From Rikenellaceae bacterium (GTDB lineage Bacteria; Bacteroidota; Bacteroidia; Bacteroidales; Rikenellaceae), in contig SUZK01000009.1 in the NCBI GenBank assembly GCA_015059955.1, positions 1 through 64,000 on the forward strand: a stretch of DNA of 64,000 nt. The letters run 5' to 3'. Positions 24,610-31,258 of this stretch are shown in pieces (positions within the stretch are counted from its first letter, which is position 1; each line of letters starts with the position of its first letter). The translations under genes and the position numbers were made by a program. The notes under the pieces were generated by a model. It was given only the letters and a program-made list of their open reading frames with translations. It was not told the DNA's origin and searched no databases.

Positions 24610-25041
24610 TCAAACACCCTCCCTTTCGAGTAGTTTAACCTTATGACTTAACTCCTCTAAGCAGGTCCTACATATGTTAAAGAATCCTTGGTCGTGCTCC
24701 ATCTGAGATATCTCGTGGTATCGTGCCTGTAACTCCTCCGTATTAAACCTCTCCGGCTGCTCTGTGTATATCTTGTTTAGGATATACCAATCTCGCCACT
24801 TAAAGTAGTGAAAGGTAAGAAATTGCGTGAGCCACAATGGGTCTCCGGGTCTTGTGACGTGATCATCAAGCTCAAGCATCGTCTTTCGCACCTCCTCAAA
24901 ACCCTCATATATGGCGTCATGGCTAATCTCATCTCTGGCAATGCGCATAAGTAGTCGTATTGCTTTATTCTCTACTTCTCGGTATCTGGGAGTTGTCTCT
25001 ATGTACTCTCCAAATGTGTCGTATATATAATCAAAACTCAT
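24610..25041 (-). CDS. Hypothetical protein, 143 aa
   Basis: This acidic, helix-rich protein (143 aa) is rich in Glu, Arg and aromatic residues and contains two Cys near the C-terminus (FFNICRTCLEEL). It has no signal peptide, membrane span or recognised domain. It lies between the element-B hairpin and a 309-bp gap. A stand-alone helical bundle is likely; the function is unknown. Confidence 0.55.
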   Translation of the reverse strand: MSFDYIYDTFGEYIETTPRYREVENKAIRLLMRIARDEISHDAIYEGFEEVRKTMLELDDHVTRPGDPLWLTQFLTFHYFKWRDWYILNKIYTEQPERFNTEELQARYHEISQMEHDQGFFNICRTCLEELSHKVKLLEREGV

Positions 25042-25350
25042 ATTGTCTGCGTTAGTAGTGATTCTATAAGTTAGTAAATAAGTATCTCGATGTTGGGATT
25101 CTACGTACCAATCGCTTTTGAATATTCAAAATAAGCTTGATCTAATTTACCCCCCCCCTTAAAGTTTTTATACGTATCAAAGATAGCAAGAAAAATCTTT
25201 GATACCAAATTTACTAAATAAAATCGCAACAACCATATTATTGTCTTCTCACCAAAATCCAATAATATTTTGTGAGAGTATCTTTATGTTATAAAAATTA
25301 TGTACCTTTGCACCTAAATATAAAGTACTAACTAATTATTCAATATCACT
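25042..25350. other. Intergenic AT-rich region with divergent promoters
   Basis: About 300 bp precede the BACON gene. They contain a poly-C tract (near 25151-25157) and the -7 box at 25304. No RNA gene or terminator is seen. Confidence 0.5.
25304..25311 (+). promoter_or_regulatory. Promoter -7 box of BACON lipoprotein gene
   Basis: This is an exact TACCTTTG, 39 bp before the start at 25351. A TTTG at 25270 is too far upstream (30 bp) to be a standard -33 element. Confidence 0.6.
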
Positions 25351-26625
25351 ATGAAAAGATTTTTTGCATTTGCCATGGTCGCCATGTTGGCAATGGTAGC
25401 ATGTGAGAACAACGGTCACGATGATGCGCAGGGTGTATCGGGTACGATGACCATCACCACAGAGTCGCCTATCAACTTCTCGTTCGTTGGTGGCGAGGGT
25501 GAGATTGCATATACTCTTGAGGGTGCTAAGGAGGGCAATAAGCCTACTGTTGAGTGCGCACAGGAGTGGATTACCAACCTCACTGTTGCTGAGACTATCA
25601 CCTTCAATGTAGAGCGCAGCACCGTTCAGGAGGAGCGCACCGCAATTCTTCTCGTAAGCTATGGTGAGCAGGAGGAGCAGGTATTCGTTAAGCAGGGTCC
25701 TGCCTATGCTCCAACTCAGGTAGAGGCAGAGGCTAAGGCTCTTAATGGCGAGTATATTAATAAAACCAGTGCTGGCACCTACAACTACTTCATTATCCTC
25801 TCTGAGAAGGGTACTACGGGTTGGTTCGACCTATATGTTGACAACTACTATCGTCTCTCCCTCTGCTCGGATGTAGCGCCAGCGGATTTGACACCAGAGA
25901 GCCCATCGGTACTCCCCGTAGGTGTTTACTACATTGACGAACTCTCTATGGGAGGTGGCGGAACCTTTAAGCAGGGCTCAAGCTGGTATGTTGAGTGTAG
26001 AGCAGATGGTGGCTTCTTCGAGTCTCAGTACTCAGATGGTGTTGTTATCGTTACCGAGACAGGTATCGAGGCATTCCTAACACTGACCAATGGCACTGTA
26101 CACCACGTAACATACGAGGGTAGCCTTGACCTTGGTTATATACCAATCCCAGAACCCGACTACTATACATCACTCACCGAGGACTATACATTTGAGCATA
26201 ATGGCTTTGTGTCGCAGATATACTACTATGGTGATCTTGAGAATGTAGGCCTTGGTAATTGGATTATCTCAGCAGCTAACTCATACGATGCAAATATGAA
26301 TGGCGACTACCTCAAGGTGGATGTATATCTCGACAGCCTTGACTACACCCCAGAGCTTATCTATGGTGAGTACGATGCTGTGGCTACCTCTGCTGAGCTT
26401 AAGGGAGGCAACTTCCTTGGTGGTGTATTTGGCTCTTGGCTCTATGGTGTTGAGGATGGCATCCTTGTAAATGGCACTATCGCACCACTTACTGCAGGTA
26501 AGGTTAAGATAGAGAAGAGTGGTAACGGTGCTATCATCACGGTAGATTGTGTTGATGACCTTGGCCACAAGGTTCAGGGTACATTTGATTGTCCTACTGT
26601 GGAGTTCTATGATTTGAGCAAGTAG
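25351..26625 (+). CDS. BACON-domain lipoprotein
   Basis: This 424-aa protein has a signal peptide ending in a lipobox (AMVACENN). A BACON-like domain (about 35-118) follows, with the pattern FVGGEGEIAYTLEGA...AQEWITNLTV...ERTAILLVSYGEQEEQVFVKQ. This domain is common in Bacteroidetes surface proteins and binds glycans or mucin in some cases. The rest is beta-rich with two similar halves (about 130-270 and 285-420) of unknown function. It is probably surface-exposed. Confidence 0.75.
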   Translation: MKRFFAFAMVAMLAMVACENNGHDDAQGVSGTMTITTESPINFSFVGGEGEIAYTLEGAKEGNKPTVECAQEWITNLTVAETITFNVERSTVQEERTAILLVSYGEQEEQVFVKQGPAYAPTQVEAEAKALNGEYINKTSAGTYNYFIILSEKGTTGWFDLYVDNYYRLSLCSDVAPADLTPESPSVLPVGVYYIDELSMGGGGTFKQGSSWYVECRADGGFFESQYSDGVVIVTETGIEAFLTLTNGTVHHVTYEGSLDLGYIPIPEPDYYTSLTEDYTFEHNGFVSQIYYYGDLENVGLGNWIISAANSYDANMNGDYLKVDVYLDSLDYTPELIYGEYDAVATSAELKGGNFLGGVFGSWLYGVEDGILVNGTIAPLTAGKVKIEKSGNGAIITVDCVDDLGHKVQGTFDCPTVEFYDLSK

Positions 26626-26634
26626 ATGTAATAA

Positions 26635-26708
26635 GGCAGCATCTACTGCCGCTAACAAAATAGATGCGAATAGGCAGTGCGCCAAGTACAGCCTATTCGC
26701 ATTTTTTT
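26635..26708 (+). terminator. Double-hairpin element C, with terminator
   Basis: Hairpin 1 is GGCAG/CTGCC around CATCTA. Hairpin 2 is a 12-bp stem (26664-26675 with 26691-26702) with inner stem GTGC/GTAC closing the pentaloop GCCAA, followed by a run of eight T. This copy clearly works as the terminator of the BACON gene and belongs to the same family as elements A and B. Confidence 0.7.
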
Positions 26709-26799
26709 TGCCGAGTCTTGCATCTATTCTAACAACAAATTGGGCTGTGGTGCTAATAGATGATACCAGAAGCAGGCAATTCTCGGCACATCCAAAAAG

Positions 26800-26840
26800 C
26801 GAGAGCCCTCGCTTTGTACTATGGTACTCCGAGGGCCTCT
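26800..26840 (-). terminator. Terminator of kinase operon
   Basis: A stem GAG(A)GCCCTCG with CGAGGGC(C)TC contains an inner AGTAC-type pairing. On the minus strand it is followed by GCTTTTTGG. It lies 16 bp after the kinase stop. Confidence 0.65.
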
Positions 26841-26855
26841 ACATTATGAAAAAAT

Positions 26856-28070
26856 CTATTTGAGTGATAGGTGTCTAATCACCTCTGCCGTAGCTGGCTC
26901 ATAGCGCCTATGGTACTCTACAATGCGTTGTTCGACATGTTGCTCCATAAGTGTCCTATACGTAGCATAGCTTGTCGACTGAGTGGCTATACTCTCGGCA
27001 AAGCGCATCTTTGCAAGGCTGTCTATGCGCTCGATAAGTGGGGCGTAGTCGTTGCAATAGCTATCCAATTCGCTTGGTGTCGTTAGGTGCGGTAGACGTG
27101 AGTAGTAGTCAGCAAACAAGCTATCTATAAGGGTGTCAACATCCGCCACAACCCTCTTATACTTAGCCTCTTCGCTGTTCATATCATCTATGACCTGGGC
27201 TACTCGCGCAACGGATGATTGCTGCGTCGAGGCACTCTGCTTGCCGATATTGTAGGCGGCAATGGCAATGCCCACAATCGCAAATATGGCAGTGCCTATG
27301 CCAACATATACCATCTTGTGACTTGGGCGAAGCAGCTCTCTTCTCACCTCGTCGACATCGGCATAGCGTGCCTCGCGCTTTTCGCTTATGCAGCGCTGAG
27401 CTACACGGCGAGCACGACGGTCATGAAGCATCATGCCAATGATGATTCCCAAAGAGTAGATATCCGAGCGATTATCTATCTTTTGTCCATCGACAAGCTC
27501 TGGCGAGGCGTAGCGACGTGTGCCTGCTGGCTGCTTGAAGATGGTATGTGTGTCGCTGTCGGCAAGGCCAAAGTCGATTATCTTCACATGGTTGCCATTA
27601 TGCGTGAGCATAATGTTCTCGGGCTTCAGGTCGCGATGTATCACCTGCAACGAGTGCATATAGTGCAGCGCGTCACACACTTCGGCAATAATGTGGCGTG
27701 CCATCGTGTCGGTCACCGAGCCGCTGTTTAGTGCCTCGGCAAGTGTTATGCCGTCGACATACTCTATGGCTATCACCTCGCCTATGCCCTCTACGTTGTG
27801 CATGCCGAGTGTTGCGGCAATGTTGGGATGCGACAGACGGTAGCCAATCTCAAACTCCTTGTTTAACAGCTCGCGGTAGCTGGGGTGTGCACTGTACTCC
27901 TCCTTGAGGGCCTTGAGTACAAAGCGCTTGCCACGTAGTGTGGCGGTGAATAGGCGCGAGTGTGTCTTTGGGTTGGAGTATAGTGGCTCTATGTCGGTGA
28001 AGGTGTTAGATGTTGTCACCGCCACATCGTCGACAAATCCTGAGTCAGATGTAAGCTCGTCGCGTCTCAT
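26856..28070 (-). CDS. Ser/Thr protein kinase with transmembrane helix
   Basis: This 404-aa protein has a eukaryotic-like kinase domain (about 25-250) with FVLKALK (Lys), HRDLKPENIML (catalytic loop), IIDFGLADSD (DFG) and a P+1 region ending ASPELV. A single transmembrane helix (about 255-280) is followed by a periplasmic/outer helical tail with TPR-like character (to 404). It should phosphorylate Ser/Thr on cytoplasmic targets in response to an outside signal. It is transcribed after the DNA-binding-like gene, 7 bp downstream. Confidence 0.85.
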   Translation of the reverse strand: MRRDELTSDSGFVDDVAVTTSNTFTDIEPLYSNPKTHSRLFTATLRGKRFVLKALKEEYSAHPSYRELLNKEFEIGYRLSHPNIAATLGMHNVEGIGEVIAIEYVDGITLAEALNSGSVTDTMARHIIAEVCDALHYMHSLQVIHRDLKPENIMLTHNGNHVKIIDFGLADSDTHTIFKQPAGTRRYASPELVDGQKIDNRSDIYSLGIIIGMMLHDRRARRVAQRCISEKREARYADVDEVRRELLRPSHKMVYVGIGTAIFAIVGIAIAAYNIGKQSASTQQSSVARVAQVIDDMNSEEAKYKRVVADVDTLIDSLFADYYSRLPHLTTPSELDSYCNDYAPLIERIDSLAKMRFAESIATQSTSYATYRTLMEQHVEQRIVEYHRRYEPATAEVIRHLSLK

Positions 28071-28077
28071 AGCATTG

Positions 28078-28644
28078 CTACTTTAGGAGCATGATACGTG
28101 TAAGACCATGGGTGCTACCTGCAACATAGCTCCTTGGGGCGTCGCCGCCATGGCGCAGGTTAGTGATATATAGCGGGTGGCCGACCATGAAGTTGAGTGC
28201 GGTGAAGGTGTCGCCAGCAACAATCTTTGCACCGAATGACTCCTGTACCGTGAAGCAGTTGGCGCCGTTGTAGATTACCACACAGCGGCGGTCGGGCTGC
28301 CAACATATCTCTATGCGGTCGCCCACGGCGATATGTTCGGCGCTGATATGGTTGCAGCTGATAAATCCCGACTCGTCGAGGGGTAGGGTACTCTTGGTCA
28401 CGAAGTCGTCATAGTCGGCATATTCGAGGTATCGTGCAAGGATAGAGAGCGTAGAGTAGCGAGGGGTGTGATTTGTGTTTATATATCCCCACATACGCTT
28501 AAGTGTCGTTGCTGATAGATGTTCCGAGAGAGTCTCGCTGATGCGCAAAGACAATAAATCGAAGTCTGTTGGTGACTTCAATGGGCGTCCCAGTCGTTTC
28601 TCGACCCTTCGTAGCAAGTTCTGTATATCTTCGTTTGTACTCAT
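28078..28644 (-). CDS. Putative regulator with N-terminal DNA-binding-like domain
   Basis: This 188-aa protein starts at M-S-T-N-E-D. The N-terminal half (about 1-90: LLRRVEKRLGRPLKSPTDFD, then LSEHLSATTLKRMWGYINT, then a short helical repeat) reads like an HTH or core-binding domain frequent in Bacteroidetes next to kinases. The C-terminal half (about 100-185) is a beta-strand domain with VGDRIEICWQPDRRCVVIYNG. It is the first gene of the kinase operon and probably controls or is controlled by the kinase. The family is not named with certainty. Confidence 0.55.
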   Translation of the reverse strand: MSTNEDIQNLLRRVEKRLGRPLKSPTDFDLLSLRISETLSEHLSATTLKRMWGYINTNHTPRYSTLSILARYLEYADYDDFVTKSTLPLDESGFISCNHISAEHIAVGDRIEICWQPDRRCVVIYNGANCFTVQESFGAKIVAGDTFTALNFMVGHPLYITNLRHGGDAPRSYVAGSTHGLTRIMLLK

Positions 28645-28653
28645 TTCGATGAA

Positions 28654-28661
28654 CAAAAGTA
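28654..28661 (-). promoter_or_regulatory. Promoter -7 box of regulator/kinase operon
   Basis: TACTTTTG on the minus strand lies 10 bp before the chosen start at 28644, with a TTG-containing -33 region (GTTG) about 17 bp upstream. Confidence 0.55.
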
Positions 28662-28718
28662 ATAAAAAATCAAATTTCAACAAAGTATGTGTTAGATAAC
28701 AATGCAGCACCAATGTTA

Positions 28719-28748
28719 TTTGGCACGATTTGGCACGCTTTGGCATGT
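28719..28748. repeat. Three 10-bp tandem repeats upstream of kinase operon
   Basis: TTTGGCACG(A/C) occurs twice and TTTGGCATG once, with exact 10-bp spacing and so one site per helical turn. It stands about 75-105 bp upstream of the start at 28644. It is a good candidate for an operator binding a dimer or oligomer. It is not a proper sigma-54 site, since the GG-GC distance is one base short. Confidence 0.55.
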
Positions 28749-28937
28749 TATGAAACAAAATAAGGTGAATACCCAAGGCTCTAATTTGGTACTTTTGTAT
28801 CACCGAATGGAGCGTACTCTCCACGACGCATTACTTTTATTACGATTAGCGACTCTCAATATATGAGGGATACTAATGATAATTAATATTTTATTTATAG
28901 AACATACCTTTTTATTAACTTATTAATACATTTTATT

Positions 28938-29303
28938 ATGAAGAAGTTTTTTACTATGTTCGCAATCGCTGCAATGTCAGTAGCACTTGTAGCGTGTGGT
29001 GGTGAGGAGAAGAAGGACGAGAAGAGGGCCGAGGGCGCTAAGAGAGAGGCATCTGCTCAGAAGTCGGAGCTTGAGAAGCAGGCTGAGCACTATGGTAAGC
29101 TTCGTGCTTTCTACATGGTTTATGATGATGAGGCTGCTTACGATAAGGCTTTCGCTGAGTCTCAGGCATGGATTAAGAAGAATGGCTCTAAGGCTGAGGA
29201 TTTGATGGACAAATATTATGACCAGACATGGGAGAAGGCAAACGAGTTGTTCGACAACGATGTGCCTATGAACGAGGCTAAGAAGCAGCTTGGCATCGAG
29301 TAG
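28938..29303 (+). CDS. Small lipoprotein, hypothetical
   Basis: This 121-aa protein has a signal peptide with lipobox (VALVACGG) and a charged, Lys/Glu-rich mature part that should form helices (about 25-121, coiled-coil-like at 30-55). No family is recognised. A weak -7 box (TACCTTTT) lies upstream near 28902. A strong terminator follows. It is probably an outer-membrane lipoprotein. Confidence 0.7.
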   Translation: MKKFFTMFAIAAMSVALVACGGEEKKDEKRAEGAKREASAQKSELEKQAEHYGKLRAFYMVYDDEAAYDKAFAESQAWIKKNGSKAEDLMDKYYDQTWEKANELFDNDVPMNEAKKQLGIE

Positions 29304-29339
29304 GCTCTTAATTGTCAGATAATAAGCTTTTATTCAACA

Positions 29340-29375
29340 ATAAAAGAGGGTATCAGGCGATACCCTCTTTTATTG
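29340..29375. terminator. Bidirectional terminator
   Basis: A perfect 16-bp stem (29340-29355 with 29360-29375) with loop AGGC and A/T-rich ends serves both the lipoprotein gene and the convergent ferredoxin gene. Confidence 0.85.
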
Positions 29376-29390
29376 ATTATCAGTGTAATA

Positions 29391-29561
29391 CTACTCCTCT
29401 GGAGCGATAGCCTCTGAAGGACATACGCCAGCGCAAGTACCGCAGTCGATACACTTGCTTGGGTCAATTACATAGATGTCACCTGCTGAAATTGCCTCAA
29501 CTGGGCACTCGTCGATACATGTACCACATGCAACGCAAGAATCTGAAATTTTGTAAGCCAT
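29391..29561 (-). CDS. 2[4Fe-4S] ferredoxin
   Basis: This 56-aa protein starts at M-A-Y-K-I-S-D. It has two CxxCxxCxxxCP clusters (CVACGTCIDECP and CIDCGTCAGVCP), the standard bacterial-type ferredoxin. It carries electrons between enzymes such as 2-oxoacid:ferredoxin oxidoreductases, which fits the Ior operon elsewhere in the window. ATG at 29561 is chosen because the promoter box lies just upstream. Confidence 0.95.
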   Translation of the reverse strand: MAYKISDSCVACGTCIDECPVEAISAGDIYVIDPSKCIDCGTCAGVCPSEAIAPEE

Positions 29562-29597
29562 AATACTTTTATAGTTTATAGTGAGTATTTCTAAATG

Positions 29598-29605
29598 CAA
29601 ATATA
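29598..29605 (-). promoter_or_regulatory. Promoter -7 box of ferredoxin gene
   Basis: TATATTTG on the minus strand, 37 bp before the ferredoxin start and just after the serS stop (29610). Confidence 0.6.
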
Positions 29606-29609
29606 CAAA

Positions 29610-30881
29610 TTATTTTATAAAATCAAAGCCTGTGTAAGGAATTAATACATCTGGGATGCGTATTCCCTCCTCAGTTTGGTTGTTTTCGAGCAACGCAGCT
29701 ACGATACGTGGCAGTGCAAGAGACGAGCCATTTAGCGTGTGGGCGAGCTGTGTTTTGCGATTATCATCGCGATAGCGCAACTTTAGGCGGTTTGCCTGGA
29801 ACGACTCGAAGTTCGATACCGACGATACCTCCAACCAGCGCTGCTGTGCCTCGCTGTATACCTCAAAGTCGTAGGTTAGTGCCGAGGTGAACGACATGTC
29901 GCCGCCGCAGAGACGCAAGATGCGGTAGGGGAGACCCAACGATGCTACGATAGACTCCACATGGGCTACCATGGCGTCGAGTGCCTCGTACGACTTGTCG
30001 GGGTGTGCCACCTGCACAATCTCCACCTTGTCGAACTGGTGTAGACGGTTCAGACCACGCACATCCTTACCATAGGAGCCTGCCTCACGACGGAAGCATG
30101 GGGTGTAGGCGGTCATCTTCACTGGAAGCTCGCTCTGCTCGAGGATGACGTCGCGGAAGATATTTGTAACGGGCACCTCAGCTGTTGGCACAAGGTAGTA
30201 GTTGTCGGCTGTGGCGTGGTACATCTGACCCTCCTTGTCGGGGAGCTGACCAGTGCCGAAGCCCGATGCCTCGTTTACCATGATTGGAGGCTCAACCTCC
30301 TGATAGCCAGCCTTGGTGTTGCAGTCGAGGAAGTAGTTGATAAGCGCGCGCTGCAATCTCGCACCCTTGCCCTTGTATACGGGGAAGCCGGCGCCAGTGA
30401 GCTTCACGCCAAGGTCGAAGTCGATGATGTCGTACTTCTTGGCAAGCTCCCAGTGTGGCAACGCCTCGCCAGGTATCTCGGTGTAGTTCTCCACGAGCTT
30501 CACCACTACGTTCTGCTCGGCAGTGAGACCATCAGGGACAATCTCTGCGGGGAAGTTAGGGAGCTTTACAATCTCGTTTTGTAGCTCCTCGGCAACCCTC
30601 TCCGACTCCTCTTTAAGCTCGTTAGAGCGGCTCTTGAGCGCAGCCACCTCCTGCTTCTTGGCCTCGGCCTCATCCTTGAGACCCTTGCCCATGAGGGCGC
30701 CAATCTGCTTTGCAGCCTGGTTCTGCTGCGCGAGGCAACTATCTAACTCCGACTGCAAGGCCTTGCGCCTGTCGTCGAGCTCCTCGATTTTATTGATAAT
30801 GGGGGCGGCATCCACACCCTTCTTCTGAAGGCGGCGTATGGCCTCCTCTTTGTTGTCGCGTAATTGCTTTAGTGTAAGCAT
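29610..30881 (-). CDS. serS: Seryl-tRNA synthetase
   Basis: This 423-aa enzyme has the N-terminal coiled coil (about 30-105) for tRNA contact and class II motifs: TAEVPVTN (motif 2 region), CFRREAGSYGKDVRGL and a C-terminal LNGSSLALPRIVAALLENNQ (motif 3). It charges tRNA-Ser and, through it, supplies selenocysteine or other pathways. It is alone with its own promoter (30912). Confidence 0.97.
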   Translation of the reverse strand: MLTLKQLRDNKEEAIRRLQKKGVDAAPIINKIEELDDRRKALQSELDSCLAQQNQAAKQIGALMGKGLKDEAEAKKQEVAALKSRSNELKEESERVAEELQNEIVKLPNFPAEIVPDGLTAEQNVVVKLVENYTEIPGEALPHWELAKKYDIIDFDLGVKLTGAGFPVYKGKGARLQRALINYFLDCNTKAGYQEVEPPIMVNEASGFGTGQLPDKEGQMYHATADNYYLVPTAEVPVTNIFRDVILEQSELPVKMTAYTPCFRREAGSYGKDVRGLNRLHQFDKVEIVQVAHPDKSYEALDAMVAHVESIVASLGLPYRILRLCGGDMSFTSALTYDFEVYSEAQQRWLEVSSVSNFESFQANRLKLRYRDDNRKTQLAHTLNGSSLALPRIVAALLENNQTEEGIRIPDVLIPYTGFDFIK

Positions 30882-30911
30882 AACTATCGGTTTGATTTTA
30901 CTTTCAAATCA

Positions 30912-30919
30912 CAAAGATA
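30912..30919 (-). promoter_or_regulatory. Promoter -7 box of serS
   Basis: TATCTTTG on the minus strand lies 31 bp before the serS start codon. Confidence 0.6.
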
Positions 30920-31063
30920 CAACTTTATTAATAATATTGTACCGTGTCACGCCAAAAAATCTTTTATTTTTCTCTGTTCGACACAGCTTCTTAACAATTA
31001 TAAATGAGAAATGAGAAATGCGAGTGGGCTTTGCTCGCGAGGGCTCAGGGGTTTAAGGATAAT

Positions 31064-31094
31064 GGGGAAAGTGGGGATAATGGGGAAAGTGGGG
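31064..31094 (+). other. Perfect G-quadruplex motif (GGGG x4)
   Basis: Four GGGG tracts are separated by 5-nt loops (AAAGT, ATAAT, AAAGT). It is built from two copies of an 18-bp unit. It lies 48 bp upstream of the promoter box at 31142. A four-tetrad intramolecular quadruplex is plausible. Confidence 0.5.
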
Positions 31095-31141
31095 AATGTG
31101 CTTCTTTAATCTCTCTTTTTGCATATTACGAAATAGTTTCG

Positions 31142-31149
31142 TATATTTG
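31142..31149 (+). promoter_or_regulatory. Promoter -7 box of WG-repeat gene
   Basis: TATATTTG; the transcript would start about 110 bp before the start codon at 31259, which leaves a leader. Confidence 0.55.
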
Positions 31150-31258
31150 TACTACCCAATCGAGTCGTATCTCCCTAAATACTACCACCATGCGGTGCAT
31201 AACGAGGTCTTAGTGCTTCATGGTGCTCTACTAACAACGGGACCTCATAGCGTTTATT

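Noticed and set aside
28719..28748. Sigma-54 promoter (TGGCAC...TTGC type)
   Set aside because: The GG-GC spacing is 9 instead of 10 and the three units are equal repeats. An operator is more likely.
31004..31213. 69-codon frame containing the G-rich repeats
   Set aside because: Short, built from tandem AATGAGA/GGGGAAAGT repeats and a promoter region, and not protein-like.
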